From positions 1 to 32,862 of the forward strand of contig JAFUEE010000109.1 of NCBI GenBank assembly GCA_017464085.1: 32,862 bases of DNA, in the 5' to 3' direction. Below the pieces are notes generated by a model that was not told the DNA's origin, searched no databases, and worked only from the letters and a program-made list of their open reading frames with translations. Positions 23,855-32,862 of the stretch are shown here, piece by piece. The stretch's first letter is position 1. Each line of letters begins with the position of its first letter. This DNA is from Pseudomonadota bacterium. Its GTDB lineage: Bacteria; Myxococcota_A; Bradymonadia; UBA4248. A program made the position numbers and the translations under genes.

Positions 23855-26800
23855 ATGAGACGCAGATTTGCATTGTGTGCAGCTGTCGCTTTGTGTTTTG
23901 GGGGTTGTGGCGATGAATCGGGCAGCATGAGTGGCGGCAAGTCTGATGTTTCGCTTTGCGGCAATGGCATATTGGACCCGGATGAAGCATGTGATGACGG
24001 CAATGCGCAGGGCGGCGACGGCTGTTCGGCGGATTGTGCGGAAATCGAGACTGGGTATCGCTGTGAGTCTGAGGGCAAAGCGTGTGAAAAGGAAAGCGCG
24101 AAGCCTGAGCCAGAGAAAGCTGAATGCGGCAATGGAGAGGTCGAGACCGGAGAGGCTTGCGATGACGGCAACCGTGAGTCTGGGGACGGCTGTTCCGGTG
24201 ATTGCACGACTGTAGAGCCTGGCTGGACATGTCAGCCGGGGAAAGCGTGCACGAAAGACTCGGCATGCGGTGACGGGCATCTTGATGACGGGGAAGCCTG
24301 CGATGACGGCAACCGGGCTTCTGGGGATGGATGTGATGCGAATTGCTCGGCTGTCGAGCCTGGGTTTCGCTGCCCGATCGCGGGGCAGAAATGTGCATCA
24401 TCTGTATCGTGCGGGGATGGTCAGAAGGGGGACGGGGAGGCATGCGATAACGGCCCGTTGAATGTCGATTATGGCGCATCGTCTGCGGACTGCGCGACGA
24501 ACTGCCAGGTCGCGCATTATTGCGGCGACGGCCTTTGGGATGACATCGATGTTCAGAATGGGGAGCAGTGTGATGCGGGCGGAGACACGTCAGCGGCATA
24601 CAACGGATGCACGGGGGATTGCAAGCGCGTCAATTACTGCGGCGATGGCAAGATTCAGCCCGATCACGAGCAATGCGATGACGGCAATGTGCAGGGCGGC
24701 GACGGCTGTTCTGCGGACTGCCAGTTTGAGGCGAATTTTGTGTGCTCGACAGAAGGCGGTCACAGCGTCTGCCGTCCGATATTATGCGGCAACGGAAAAT
24801 TGGATGAGTCAGAGACATGCGATGACGGCAACCGCATCCCTGGGGATGGATGTTCGAACATCTGTCTTGTGGAAAAGCTTTACAAGTGTGCGGAAGATGC
24901 GTCTGGCAAATCGGTCTGTGAGCCGACGTGTGGCAATGGGACGCTTGACACGGCGCAGGGGGAGTTTTGTGATGACGGCAACATGAACGGTGGGGATGGG
25001 TGTTCGTCGCAGTGCGCGGTGGAAGCCGGTTATACATGTTCTGGGCTGACCTGTTTTGCGCGCGCCTGTGGGGATGGCATTGTCGCGGGGAATGAGGAAT
25101 GCGATGACGGCAATACCGTGAGTGAGGATGGCTGCTCGAAGCTTTGCAAGCGCGAAGTCGGCTATCACTGCGATGAGGCCGGCAAACCATGTGTGAAGGA
25201 CAAGTGCGGCGATGGCAAAGTCACCGGGGATGAGACGTGCGATGAGGGGACGCTGAAAACGCCGGGCAATCAGACGGCAGGCTGCGTGTCCTGCCAGGTG
25301 CAGATGGGATGGAAATGCCCGACAGAAGGCGCGTCGTGCGAAAAAGCTGAATGCGGCAATGGAGTGATGGAAGGCGCTGAGTCGTGCGATGAGACATCTG
25401 AATGCTGCAAGGGATGCGTGATCCAGCCGCACTGCCTGTGCGATGATGCCGGACATAACTGCAAGCTGGGCAAATGCGGCAACGGGATTCTCGAGGCAGG
25501 GGAGCAGTGCGACGATGGCGGCGTGAAGGCTGGCGATGGATGCAGCCCGATCTGCGAGACCGAGCCGATCTGGGATTGCGTGAACGATGTGTGCAAGCCG
25601 ACATGCGGCGATGGTCTCACGATGTGGGAAGCCGGCGAGCAATGCGATGACGGCAACTTGGTATCGGGCGATGGCTGCTCCTCGGAATGTGAGATTGAAC
25701 CGGGCTATACATGCACGAAATTCAGTGCGGAAGAGCCGAATGTTTTGAATTTGCCGATTGTTTACCGCGATTTTTATTCATATCATCATTATTCGAACAG
25801 TGTGGATCACGGCACGCCGCCTTTGAAGAGCGGGCGCGGTTTCTTTACCAAAGAGTTTTTTGATAGCTTGCCTGCGACGTGCAAGAAGGGCGGCACGCCC
25901 TATCGCAAGCGCCATTTCCCTGAAGTCGGCACGGCAGTGCCCGACTTTAATGGTAACGGCTGCTATTCGTGGAACCGTTGCGCGAATGTCGTGTATCCTG
26001 TGCTCGATGGCACGAACCGTCCGAAGCTCCGGCCTGCAAACGAGATCACGAAGTCGCCGGATGCGAACGAGAAATTTGATAATTATGAGACATGCGCGCA
26101 GCTCTATACTTGCCCGGAAATCTTTGACCTCTGGTATAAAGATTCGGAAATGAGTATCACGATCCCCATGACGTTGACGCTGACAAAGCAGTCTTCGGGC
26201 GTTTATCAGTACAGCAGCGGGGCGTTCTGGCCGCTCGATGGCAAGGGATTCCATTCGCAGAATCCGGCAGATCGCTATTATTCTGAATATGATTCGTTCC
26301 ATGGGCTGTTTACGTCCGAGTTCCAGAGCTATTTCAAATACAAGGGTGGCGAGACGCTCAGGTTTACGGGCGACGACGATGTGTGGGTGTTCTTTAACGG
26401 CCGTTTGGCGCTTGAGTTTGCAGGCATTCACGGCGACTGGGGCAAGAGCATCACGCTGACGGAAGAGGAAGCGAAGAAGTTCCACATGTATCCCGGCGGG
26501 ATTTATTCGTTGCAGATGTTCCATGCAGAGCGCTGCCAGGGTGGCTCGACGTACACGCTCAACCTTACGGGCTTTATGAACATGGGGACGAGCAGCTGCG
26601 ACGCGGTGTGCGGCGACGGCCTGATTCGTGGCGCGGAAGAATGCGATCTGGGCGGCAATCATATCAATGATGCGTATGCGCAGATGGCTGGTTGCGTGAA
26701 CTGCCGTCTTGTGCCGAAATGTGGCAACGGGAAAGTCGAGACCGGCGAGGTCTGTGACAGCGGCCACCTGTGCAAATCTGGCGCGGTGGAAGGCTGCGCG

Positions 26801-27388
26801 TATCATGCGGACATCGAGGCGAACGGATGCACGACGAGCTGCACTAACCCGAACTGCGATAACGGCAAGCTTGATCCTGGGGAGGATTGTGACTGCAAGG
26901 GCGGCAGCTGCCTGTTTGCAAGCGCTTATCAGTCGGGAAATCCGACATGCCTGAACTGCCGTATTTCTGGCTGCGGCGATGGCATTCTGGACATTGCCAA
27001 CAAAGAGGCATGCGACGACGGCAACCTCTCTGATGAAGATATGTGCACGTCGAAATGCACGCTTCCCGAATGCGGCGATGGCATCGTTTCGCCCGCGGTT
27101 GGGGAGGTATGCGACGATGGGATCAACGATGGGGCTTATGGGCATTGCGGTTTTGGCTGCACGTATGAGGCGCCGAAATGCGGCGACGGGATCGTCGATG
27201 CGCTTCATGGGGAGGCGTGCGATGACGGTCCCGATGCCGCTGGCGGCTATGGCAAGTGCACCAGGACTTGCCAGCTCGACACGTATTGCGGCGATGGCGT
27301 CGTTCAGAATGAATACGAGCAATGTGATGAAGGCGATCAGAATGGCAAAGGCAAATGTTCTGATCAGTGTGAGTTTGTTGTGAATTAG
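23855..27388 (+). CDS. Giant Cys-rich lipoprotein: DUF4215-type repeats with an embedded fibro-slime domain, copy 1
   Basis: 1177 residues, strong AAGGAGGAG site before ATG 23855. Lipoprotein signal with lipidated Cys18 (LCFGGC). Residues 35-625 hold 13 Cys-rich repeats of the form CGxGxxxxGExCDDGNxxxGDGCSxxC, as in DUF4215 proteins of myxobacteria. At about 637-905 sits a fibro-slime (PA14-like) domain: YRDF start, [19 protein letters not shown], the acidic [15 protein letters not shown] loop likely to bind Ca2+, and FHAERC. Seven more Cys repeats follow to the C-terminus, which ends in VVN without a membrane anchor or sorting tail. Most Cys are paired within repeats, so this is a rigid, disulfide-held stalk on the outer surface. 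Fibro-slime domains occur in adhesion proteins of Fibrobacter. A near copy lies at 28427. Confidence 0.9.
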   Translation: MRRRFALCAAVALCFGGCGDESGSMSGGKSDVSLCGNGILDPDEACDDGNAQGGDGCSADCAEIETGYRCESEGKACEKESAKPEPEKAECGNGEVETGEACDDGNRESGDGCSGDCTTVEPGWTCQPGKACTKDSACGDGHLDDGEACDDGNRASGDGCDANCSAVEPGFRCPIAGQKCASSVSCGDGQKGDGEACDNGPLNVDYGASSADCATNCQVAHYCGDGLWDDIDVQNGEQCDAGGDTSAAYNGCTGDCKRVNYCGDGKIQPDHEQCDDGNVQGGDGCSADCQFEANFVCSTEGGHSVCRPILCGNGKLDESETCDDGNRIPGDGCSNICLVEKLYKCAEDASGKSVCEPTCGNGTLDTAQGEFCDDGNMNGGDGCSSQCAVEAGYTCSGLTCFARACGDGIVAGNEECDDGNTVSEDGCSKLCKREVGYHCDEAGKPCVKDKCGDGKVTGDETCDEGTLKTPGNQTAGCVSCQVQMGWKCPTEGASCEKAECGNGVMEGAESCDETSECCKGCVIQPHCLCDDAGHNCKLGKCGNGILEAGEQCDDGGVKAGDGCSPICETEPIWDCVNDVCKPTCGDGLTMWEAGEQCDDGNLVSGDGCSSECEIEPGYTCTKFSAEEPNVLNLPIVYRDFYSYHHYSNSVDHGTPPLKSGRGFFTKEFFDSLPATCKKGGTPYRKRHFPEVGTAVPDFNGNGCYSWNRCANVVYPVLDGTNRPKLRPANEITKSPDANEKFDNYETCAQLYTCPEIFDLWYKDSEMSITIPMTLTLTKQSSGVYQYSSGAFWPLDGKGFHSQNPADRYYSEYDSFHGLFTSEFQSYFKYKGGETLRFTGDDDVWVFFNGRLALEFAGIHGDWGKSITLTEEEAKKFHMYPGGIYSLQMFHAERCQGGSTYTLNLTGFMNMGTSSCDAVCGDGLIRGAEECDLGGNHINDAYAQMAGCVNCRLVPKCGNGKVETGEVCDSGHLCKSGAVEGCAYHADIEANGCTTSCTNPNCDNGKLDPGEDCDCKGGSCLFASAYQSGNPTCLNCRISGCGDGILDIANKEACDDGNLSDEDMCTSKCTLPECGDGIVSPAVGEVCDDGINDGAYGHCGFGCTYEAPKCGDGIVDALHGEACDDGPDAAGGYGKCTRTCQLDTYCGDGVVQNEYEQCDEGDQNGKGKCSDQCEFVVN

Positions 27389-27419
27389 CCGCCTATGCGC
27401 CTTTGGCGCATACGTCGGC
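27388..27419. repeat. Bulged palindrome after giant lipoprotein 1
   Basis: GCCGCC-TATGCGCC pairs with GGCGCATA-c-GTCGGC around TTT; the bulged c after ATA is the family mark. It begins directly at the stop codon. Confidence 0.7.
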
Positions 27420-27422
27420 CTG

Positions 27423-27464
27423 CTCCCCACTATGGCCTGCGGCCATACATGGGGAGTTTTATTT
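27423..27464 (+). terminator. Intrinsic terminator shaped like a family palindrome
   Basis: CTCCCC (27423-27428), TATGGCC and TGC loop pair back to GGCCATA and GGGGAG (27451-27456), followed by TTTTATTT. It both fits the TAT...ATA palindrome pattern and makes a standard terminator for the 3.5-kb gene upstream. Confidence 0.8.
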
Positions 27465-27518
27465 GGCTGTGCCGTTTGCGAAAGGCGGTTCGGCCATGTG
27501 CCGTAAAAGGAGCGTTTT

Positions 27519-28061
27519 ATGTACAGGAAGTTTTGTTGTGTGTTGTCTGCCGTGTGTCTTGCGGCCTTATTTTCGTCCTGTGCATCGACGCCGAAGCATG
27601 TGCAGACGGAAGTCGTGACCGCGGGCACGAATGCGAAGTCTGGCGCAAAGCCTTCGCAGAAGAAAGATCCGTCCCTGATCTATGGGGATGCCGAGCTCAA
27701 TCGCGCCTACGACGAATGGGCGGCGCAGGAGTATCCGGCGCATCCCGATTCGCGCAAATACGATCTGGAGGGCAAAGCGTCATGGTATGGGCCGGGGCTC
27801 AACGGGAACAAGACTGCGAACGGCGAAGTCTTCGATATGTATGGCATGACTGCCGCGCACAAGAAGCTCCCGTTTGGCACGATCGTGCTCGTGACGAACG
27901 AGAAAAACGGCAAGAGCGTCGTCGTCCGCATCAATGACCGAGGGCCGTTCGTGTCCGGCAGAATCATCGACCTGTCTTATGGCGCGGCTTATCTGATCGA
28001 TATGATTCGCGCGGGTGTCGTGCCCGCAAGAGTGGAAATCATTCGCTTGGGGAAGAAGTGA
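27519..28061 (+). CDS. rlpA: RlpA-like septal lytic transglycosylase (lipoprotein)
   Basis: 180 residues. ATG 27519 follows AAGGAG. Lipobox LFSSC with lipidated Cys21, then a Lys/Ser/Thr-rich linker, then the double-psi beta-barrel from about residue 85: [29 protein letters not shown] (conserved His) and RINDRGPF (conserved Asp), ending ARVEIIRLG. These His and Asp residues are the ones linked to cleavage of naked glycan in the family. No SPOR domain follows, so septal targeting would need another route. It sits between the two giant lipoproteins, in the same direction but separated from both by palindromes and a terminator. Confidence 0.92.
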   Translation: MYRKFCCVLSAVCLAALFSSCASTPKHVQTEVVTAGTNAKSGAKPSQKKDPSLIYGDAELNRAYDEWAAQEYPAHPDSRKYDLEGKASWYGPGLNGNKTANGEVFDMYGMTAAHKKLPFGTIVLVTNEKNGKSVVVRINDRGPFVSGRIIDLSYGAAYLIDMIRAGVVPARVEIIRLGKK

Positions 28062-28093
28062 TTAGGAATTAGGAATTAGGAATTAGGAATTAG
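28061..28093. repeat. Heptamer tandem repeat (AATTAGG), nearly five units
   Basis: A 7-bp unit begins right at the rlpA stop codon. Same period, different sequence, as the AGYAGGC repeats at 17861. It opens the 365-bp repeat-filled gap 28062-28426, in which no gene is seen. Confidence 0.85.
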
Positions 28094-28103
28094 CGGCTGG
28101 ATT

Positions 28104-28282
28104 CCGAGTGTGTACGCGAAGCGGACGCGCTCGGAGAAGGGATGGTAAGAAGCGGCTGGAAGCCGCGGTATTACTAGCCGAGTGTGTACGCGAAGCGGGC
28201 GCGCTCGGAGAAAGGATGGTAAGAAGCGGCTGGAAGCCGCGGTATTATTAGCCGAGTGTGTACGCGAAGCGGACGCGCTCGG
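28104..28282. repeat. 74-bp tandem repeat with two hairpins per unit
   Basis: CCGAGTGTGTACGCGAAGCG begins at 28104, 28178 and 28252. Each 31-bp palindrome folds as CCGAGTGTGT/ACGCGCTCGG with a CGC-GAA-GCG tip (two G-U pairs); copies 1 and 3 have GGAC where copy 2 has GGGC. Between them is a 43-bp linker with a second hairpin, GCGGCT-GGA-AGCCGC. A further partial linker precedes the first copy. Confidence 0.85.
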
Positions 28283-28298
28283 CGGTTTCGCATTGCGC

Positions 28299-28377
28299 CG
28301 CCCGGCGTATTTCACGCCTGCGTGAAATAGCCGGGCGCAAAAGGGCGTATCGGCAAGCGGAGCGCCGCCGATAGCCC
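28299..28377. repeat. Two bulged palindromes upstream of giant lipoprotein 2
   Basis: CGCCCGGC-g-TATTTCACGC pairs with GCGTGAAATA-GCCGGGCG (28299-28337), 18 paired bases. GGGC-g-TATCGGC pairs with GCCGATA-GCCC (28343-28377) around a 12-base loop. Both have the unpaired g before TAT. They are the last elements before the gene's ribosome site. Confidence 0.8.
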
Positions 28378-28426
28378 GAAAAACATAAAAAAGTCATAGA
28401 AGTATCCACGATAATTTGGAGGGATT

Positions 28427-31400
28427 ATGAAATATAAACTGTTAGTGTGTGCGGCTTTATGTCTATGCCTGACTGCATGCGGGGAGGATACGGGGGAGGA
28501 TAAGAATGGGGGGAGGACGCCTGAGGCAGTATGTGGCAATGGGGTGCTCGATGACGGGGAGGTCTGTGACGACGGCAATGAGGTTTCGGGGGATGGCTGC
28601 ACGGAGGATTGCGCGTCGATTGAGGACGGCTATGAATGCCTGGATGCAGGCAAGGCGTGCAAGGCCAAAGGCGGTCAGAACGATCCGAAGCCCGAGCCCG
28701 GCCCGGCGACTGCGACATGCAGCAACAGCAAGGTGGAGGCTGGCGAAGCCTGTGATGATGGCAACACCGAGTCGGGCGATGGATGCAGCGCGGACTGCAC
28801 GACAGTCGAGAAAGACTGGGCGTGCCCTTCGGCAGGCGGCGCGTGCTCGAAAGACCATGCGTGCGGCGATGGGCATCTCGATGAAGGCGAAGCGTGTGAC
28901 GATGGCAATACCGCTGACGGCGATGGCTGCGCCGCCGATTGCTCAAAGATTGAAGACGGCTGGAAATGCCCGATCGAGGGGCAGTCATGCGCGACGATGA
29001 AATGCGGTGACGGGCATGTCGATCCAGGAGAGACCTGCGATAACGGGGATGTGTTCAATATCGATTATGGCGGATCGGCTGAGGACTGCGCGACGAACTG
29101 CCAGGCTGCGCATTATTGCGGCGACGGCTTCCTGGATGCCGTGGATGTCCAGAATGGGGAACAGTGCGATGCTGGCGGCGACACATCGTCTGAGTATGAG
29201 GGCTGCACGAAGGACTGTAAGCGCGTCAATTATTGCGGCGATGGCAAGATACAGCCTGAAGACGAGCAATGCGATGACGGCAATCCGGTCGATGGCGATG
29301 GGTGTGCGGCGGATTGCAGGTTTGAGCCGAATTATGTGTGCACGACCGAAGAGGGACGCAGCGTTTGCCGTCCGATACTGTGCGGCAACGGCAAGCTCGA
29401 TGCGGCGGAAGAATGTGATGACGGCAATCGTGAATCTGGCGATGGCTGCTCGAACATCTGTTTGGTTGAGAAGCTCTTTAAATGTGAGGATGATGGCACT
29501 GGGAGGTCGAAATGCACCGCGACTTGTGGCAATGGCGTGCTTGATGCGGCGCAAGGCGAGTTGTGTGATGATGGCAATACGGCTGATGGCGATGGCTGTT
29601 CGGGGCAGTGTTCGGTCGAACCCGGCTATACCTGTGTGGGCCTGAACTGCTTTGCGCGTGCTTGTGGTGACGGCATTGTCGCTGGGCTGGAAGAATGCGA
29701 CGATGGGAATGCGGTTTCTGGGGATGGCTGTTCAAAGTTCTGCCTTCGGGAAGATGATTATCATTGCGATGAGGCCGGAAAGCCATGCATTGCGGATGAA
29801 TGCGGCGATGGCAAGGTGACCGGCGATGAGACATGTGACGAGGGCAAGCCCGGCAAGACAGAGGGCTGCAAGGATTGTCGGGTGCAGATGGGGTGGAAAT
29901 GCCCGACGGCGGGCGCTGCCTGCGAGAAAGCCGAATGCGGCAACGGCATCATGGAAGGCGCGGAGACTTGCGATGAAACGTCGGAATGCTGCCAGGGCTG
30001 CGTGATTCAGCCGCATTGCTTGTGCGACGATGCCGGTCATAATTGCAAGCTCGGCAAATGCGGCAACGGTATCCTTGAAGCTGGCGAGGAATGCGACGAT
30101 GGCGATAACGATGCCGGTGACGGCTGCAATCCGGTCTGTCAGGTCGAGGCGATTTTCTCGTGCAAGAATGGCGTGTGCCAGGCGCGATGCGGCGATGGCC
30201 TGACGCTTTGGGAAGCCGGGGAGCAGTGCGATGACGGCAATCTTGTTTCCGGCGACGGCTGCTCTTCGGAATGCAAGATCGAATCGGGCTATACATGCAC
30301 GGACTTTTCGATTCCTAATCCGCCGGCGATCCAGCTGCCGATCACATACCGCGATTTCAGAGGGTGGCATGAAGGCGAAAGCGCGACAGCGCCCGGGTTC
30401 CTCACGGAAGACCGCTATAAATTGTTGCCCGACACTTGCACGAAAAACTCGGAATATCGCACGAAGAATTATCCCAAACCGCATTGGGCGTTGCCAGATT
30501 TTCAGTCGGAATGTCTCGGGCAGAACTGCATCAACACGGTCTTTGAGGATCTCGACAAGGACGGCAAGCCGATTCTTCAGCCGCAGGCGAATTTCAGAAA
30601 TTCCTCGAACGGCCAGTACAGCCGCGATCTCGGCGCGACTTATACCTGTCCGGAAGTCTATGCCTGGTGGTATCGCGATCTTCCCGACCTGAACGTGACC
30701 ATCCGCACGTTTCTGCCGCTCACGCAGGATGCGAATGACAAGAGCCGCTATTCGTTTAAGAGCCTTTCCTTCTTCCCGTTCATCAATCAGGGCTATCATG
30801 CGCCCGAAATGGAGAAACGCTCCCCGAATTCGGGCACGTTCACATCGGAATTTGAGACCTATTTCAAATATAAAGGTGGCGAATCGCTGACATTTAATGG
30901 CGATGACGATGCGTGGGTGTTCATCAACAATAAGATTGCGGTCGATATGGGGTGCATGCATGGCAGCATGACGCGCACGGTGACGCTCAACGAGGAGACC
31001 GCGAAGCGCCTCAACATTTATCCGAACGGCATCTATGCGATCAAGATGTTCCATGCGGAGCGCTGTTCGAGCGGCGTGGATGGCTCGACGTATCAGATTA
31101 CGCTTTCGGGGTTTGTGAACATGGGGACGAGTGACTGCCAGGCGACATGCGGCGACGGCTTGATTCGCGGTGCCGAGGAATGCGACCTAGGCGACGGCCA
31201 TGTCGATGATGCGTATGCGCAGATGGCCGGTTGCGTGAACTGCCGCCTTGCGCCGAAATGCGGCAACGGCAAAGTCGAGGCCGGAGAAATCTGCGACAGC
31301 GGTTTCCTGTGCAAATCCGGTGCGGTCGATGGCTGCACCTATCATGCGGATGTCGAGGCGAACGGCTGCACGGAGGCATGCGCTAACCCGAATTGCGACA

Positions 31401-31927
31401 ATGGCGCGCTGGATCCCGGTGAAGATTGCGACTGCAAGGATGGCAAATGCCTGTTCTCGGATGCCTATAAATCGGGCAATCCGACATGTTTGAACTGCCA
31501 TATTTCCGGCTGTGGCGATGGCATTCTCGATGCTGCCAATCATGAGGAATGCGACGACGGCAATCTTTCTGATGAAGATATGTGCACGTCCAAATGCACG
31601 CTTCCCAAGTGCGGCGACGGAATCGTTTCGCCCGCAATCGGCGAAGTCTGCGACGACGGGATCAATGACGGCGCTTATGGGCATTGCGGTTATGGGTGCA
31701 GTTATGAAGCGCCCAAATGCGGTGACGGCATTGTGGATTCAGCGCATGGGGAGCAGTGCGATGACGGGCCCGATGCCGCAGGCGGCTATGGCAAGTGCAC
31801 CAAGCAGTGCCAGTTCGACACCTATTGTGGCGACGGCATCGTTCAGGATGAATATGAGCAGTGCGACGAGGGCGCGCAGAACGGTCAGGGCAAGTGCACT
31901 AAGCAGTGCGAGTTCGCGGTGAATTGA
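28427..31927 (+). CDS. Giant Cys-rich lipoprotein: DUF4215-type repeats with an embedded fibro-slime domain, copy 2
   Basis: 1166 residues. ATG 28427 follows GGAGGG. Signal with lipobox CLTAC, lipidated Cys18. Same plan as the gene at 23855: 13 Cys-rich repeats to about 628, a fibro-slime domain about 641-895 (YRDF, FKYKGGESLTFNGDDDAWVFINNKIAVDMG, then GIYAIKMFHAERC), and seven repeats to the C-terminal AVN. The repeat regions are very alike, down to odd repeats such as [20 protein letters not shown], while the front half of the fibro-slime domain is much more diverged (different segment between YRDF and YTCPE). So the two share a stalk but may bind different targets. Adhesion role is inferred from the domain, not shown. 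Confidence 0.9.
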   Translation: MKYKLLVCAALCLCLTACGEDTGEDKNGGRTPEAVCGNGVLDDGEVCDDGNEVSGDGCTEDCASIEDGYECLDAGKACKAKGGQNDPKPEPGPATATCSNSKVEAGEACDDGNTESGDGCSADCTTVEKDWACPSAGGACSKDHACGDGHLDEGEACDDGNTADGDGCAADCSKIEDGWKCPIEGQSCATMKCGDGHVDPGETCDNGDVFNIDYGGSAEDCATNCQAAHYCGDGFLDAVDVQNGEQCDAGGDTSSEYEGCTKDCKRVNYCGDGKIQPEDEQCDDGNPVDGDGCAADCRFEPNYVCTTEEGRSVCRPILCGNGKLDAAEECDDGNRESGDGCSNICLVEKLFKCEDDGTGRSKCTATCGNGVLDAAQGELCDDGNTADGDGCSGQCSVEPGYTCVGLNCFARACGDGIVAGLEECDDGNAVSGDGCSKFCLREDDYHCDEAGKPCIADECGDGKVTGDETCDEGKPGKTEGCKDCRVQMGWKCPTAGAACEKAECGNGIMEGAETCDETSECCQGCVIQPHCLCDDAGHNCKLGKCGNGILEAGEECDDGDNDAGDGCNPVCQVEAIFSCKNGVCQARCGDGLTLWEAGEQCDDGNLVSGDGCSSECKIESGYTCTDFSIPNPPAIQLPITYRDFRGWHEGESATAPGFLTEDRYKLLPDTCTKNSEYRTKNYPKPHWALPDFQSECLGQNCINTVFEDLDKDGKPILQPQANFRNSSNGQYSRDLGATYTCPEVYAWWYRDLPDLNVTIRTFLPLTQDANDKSRYSFKSLSFFPFINQGYHAPEMEKRSPNSGTFTSEFETYFKYKGGESLTFNGDDDAWVFINNKIAVDMGCMHGSMTRTVTLNEETAKRLNIYPNGIYAIKMFHAERCSSGVDGSTYQITLSGFVNMGTSDCQATCGDGLIRGAEECDLGDGHVDDAYAQMAGCVNCRLAPKCGNGKVEAGEICDSGFLCKSGAVDGCTYHADVEANGCTEACANPNCDNGALDPGEDCDCKDGKCLFSDAYKSGNPTCLNCHISGCGDGILDAANHEECDDGNLSDEDMCTSKCTLPKCGDGIVSPAIGEVCDDGINDGAYGHCGYGCSYEAPKCGDGIVDSAHGEQCDDGPDAAGGYGKCTKQCQFDTYCGDGIVQDEYEQCDEGAQNGQGKCTKQCEFAVN

Positions 31928-31936
31928 GCGCGCAAG

Positions 31937-31960
31937 AGACGTTCGACCGAACGTCTTTAC
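31937..31960 (+). terminator. Hairpin after giant lipoprotein 2
   Basis: AGACGTTCG (31937-31945) pairs with CGAACGTCT (31948-31956) around AC, 10 bp after the stop, followed by only a short TT. The same CGTTCGAnCGAACG hairpin is the inner stem of the element after mutS2, so it is a repeated module as well as a possible terminator. Confidence 0.55.
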
Positions 31961-31969
31961 ATGGGGCGC

Positions 31970-32029
31970 GGCTATCGGCAAAGCCGATACGCCGCACATG
32001 GGGCGCGCCTATGCCTGACGGCATACGGC
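31970..32029. repeat. Two bulged palindromes between giant lipoprotein 2 and the cupin gene
   Basis: GGC-TATCGGC pairs with GCCGATA-c-GCC (31970-31993) around AAA; GCC-TATGCC pairs with GGCATA-c-GGC (32007-32029) around TGAC. The second stem equals stem A of the tandem cluster at 21181. A shared ATGGGGCGCG segment precedes each (31961 and 31998). Confidence 0.8.
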
Positions 32030-32035
32030 TTGCCA

Positions 32036-32365
32036 TTATTTTTGCACCACGATTGTCAGCATGATCAGATCTTGTGTGCCAGTATTGATGATTGAGTGTT
32101 CCGCGCCTTTCGGGCAGATATGTACAACGCCCGGTGTCAGGTCTTCTTCTATGCCGTTGCAGATGGCTTTTCCTGTTCCGCTGATAATATAATTAATGTC
32201 GTCCCCGGACTCTTGCTTATGAGTGCCAATGCTGCCTCCCGGATGGATTGCTGTCGGTATGATTCGATAGGAATCATCGTGATACATACGGGCGCTCATC
32301 GTGCCTGTGCCGTTATTCATGCCCGGAAATGTCATAGAAGCTATCTGATTGAAATCTATCCGCAT
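32036..32365 (-). CDS. Small single-domain cupin protein
   Basis: 109 residues from ATG 32363-32365, which has AGAGG eight bases upstream; ATG 32371 or GTG 32374 would add 2 or 3 residues but sit too close to that site. Cupin motif 1 is seen in HPGGSIGTHKQESGDDINYI, with His and Glu-like ligands (HxH is replaced by HKQ, so one metal ligand may be missing), then GTG, and motif 2 in LTPGVVHICPKGAEHSIINTG with PxGxxHxxxN. Such proteins range from metal enzymes to sugar or signal binding proteins; no specific role can be given. It is transcribed from its own AT-rich promoter region. Confidence 0.85.
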   Translation of the reverse strand: MRIDFNQIASMTFPGMNNGTGTMSARMYHDDSYRIIPTAIHPGGSIGTHKQESGDDINYIISGTGKAICNGIEEDLTPGVVHICPKGAEHSIINTGTQDLIMLTIVVQK

Positions 32366-32407
32366 CTTCATCACCTCTCATGCTCAGAAAGAATACTTGT
32401 TATATAT

Positions 32408-32438
32408 ATCATAGATATATGAATATATCTATTGTAAA
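32408..32438 (-). promoter_or_regulatory. Possible cupin promoter with an operator-like palindrome
   Basis: On the minus strand TTTACA (32433-32438) and TATGAT (32408-32413) are 19 bp apart, a slightly long spacer. The spacer contains the perfect palindrome GATATAT-GA-ATATATC (32414-32429), a likely repressor site if the promoter is real. Confidence 0.3.
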
Positions 32439-32496
32439 ACAGGATGTGTTCTATCGAAGTAGATATGAGATATGGGGAGTCAAAGATGAGCTGATG

Positions 32497-32862
32497 GCGT
32501 ATCAAATGCCCTGAGGTATTGAAATGGCGGGCTCCCCATGCGTGAGGCATCGCCGCATTGGAAATGTGCCGCGCACGCTATGCCCGTGTGATTAACGCAC
32601 CATTGAAATGCCGGGCATGGCATGCCCGTGTGATTAACGCACCATTGAAATGCCGGGCATGGCATGCCCGTGTGATCAACGCACCATGGAAGTGACGGGC
32701 ACACCATGCCCGTGTGATCAACGCGCCATTGAAGTGCCGGGCACGGTATGCCCGTGTGATCAACGCGCCATTGAAGTGCCAGGCACGGTATGCCCGTGTG
32801 ATCAACGCATCATTGAAGTGATGGGCACGGCATGCCCGTGTGATCAACGCACCATTGAAATG
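32497..32862. repeat. 42-bp tandem repeat array running off the window edge
   Basis: TGCCCGTG recurs at 32581, 32623, 32665, 32707, 32749, 32791 and 32833, exactly 42 bp apart. Each unit contains CCATTGAAATG (or GAAGTG) and a hairpin CGGGCA...TGCCCG whose loop varies while the stem is kept. Units at 32497 and 32539 are degenerate; the one at 32539 matches the 42-bp repeat at 21661. Frames on the minus strand stay open (period ITRACHARHFNGAL), because 42 is divisible by three, but there is no sign of a real gene. Confidence 0.9.

Noticed and set aside
22895..31684. Long minus-strand frames opposite the giant Cys-rich lipoproteins
   Set aside because: Repeated codons such as GATGACGGC leave the complement free of stops. 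The translations are low-complexity and mirror the repeat pattern; no independent gene signal.
32497..32862. Repeat protein gene on the minus strand or CRISPR array
   Set aside because: Frames are open because the period is 42, but several frames are open at once, there is no ribosome site and the units vary as hairpins do. Spacers are not unique, so it is not CRISPR.

Overview
The window looks like part of a chromosome from a Myxococcota-like or deltaproteobacterial organism. The pointers are two very large Cys-rich lipoproteins built from DUF4215-type repeats around a fibro-slime domain, a DUF6178-type protein, and dense lipoproteins with short GC-rich palindromes between genes. The lineage call is an inference from family content; no rRNA or tRNA gene was seen in the window.

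Layout. (1) 1-6072: an AT-rich block. It opens with the acidic tail of a truncated gene and continues with five paralogous membrane proteins (221-6072) plus a broken sixth copy. They share a CX2C-X15-CX2C zinc ribbon (lost in one, doubled in another), a short FExK...FPxF motif, two membrane segments and a cytosolic C-terminal domain ending in FLxWY. I cannot assign this family a function. (2) 6133-9978: a P-loop GTPase with a hydrophobic C-terminus (minus strand), then a membrane-anchored TPR protein and an HPr-kinase-like protein as a tight plus-strand pair. (3) 10160-17785: housekeeping genes: an FAD oxidoreductase and mutS2, a lone ABC ATPase, and on the minus strand speD, cmk and a DUF6178-type gene. 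(4) 17786-22123: a CBM9-like gene, a small lipoprotein, comM/yifB, and a stretch of decayed genes and mobile repeats. (5) 22124-32365: a HAD phosphatase, a carbohydrate-binding-like lipoprotein, two fibro-slime/DUF4215 giants flanking rlpA, and a cupin. The window ends inside a 42-bp tandem repeat array.

The strongest unusual signals are these. (a) The zinc-ribbon/2-TM paralog array. (b) About sixteen intergenic palindromes that share the frame GGC-TAT-stem-loop-stem-ATA-C-GCC with one bulged base; the stem sequence varies while pairing is kept. (c) Two 111-bp MITE copies with 4-bp target duplications, one of which sits directly before an ancestral stop codon and adds 11 residues to a gene. 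(d) A 42-bp repeat family at two loci, one of which truncates two gene remnants.

How genes may work together: the lipoproteins, fibro-slime giants, RlpA and carbohydrate-binding-like proteins suggest an envelope and surface-adhesion region. cmk is translationally coupled to the DUF6178-type gene. The TPR/HprK-like pair is probably one transcription unit. All functions are from reading the sequence, without database searches.
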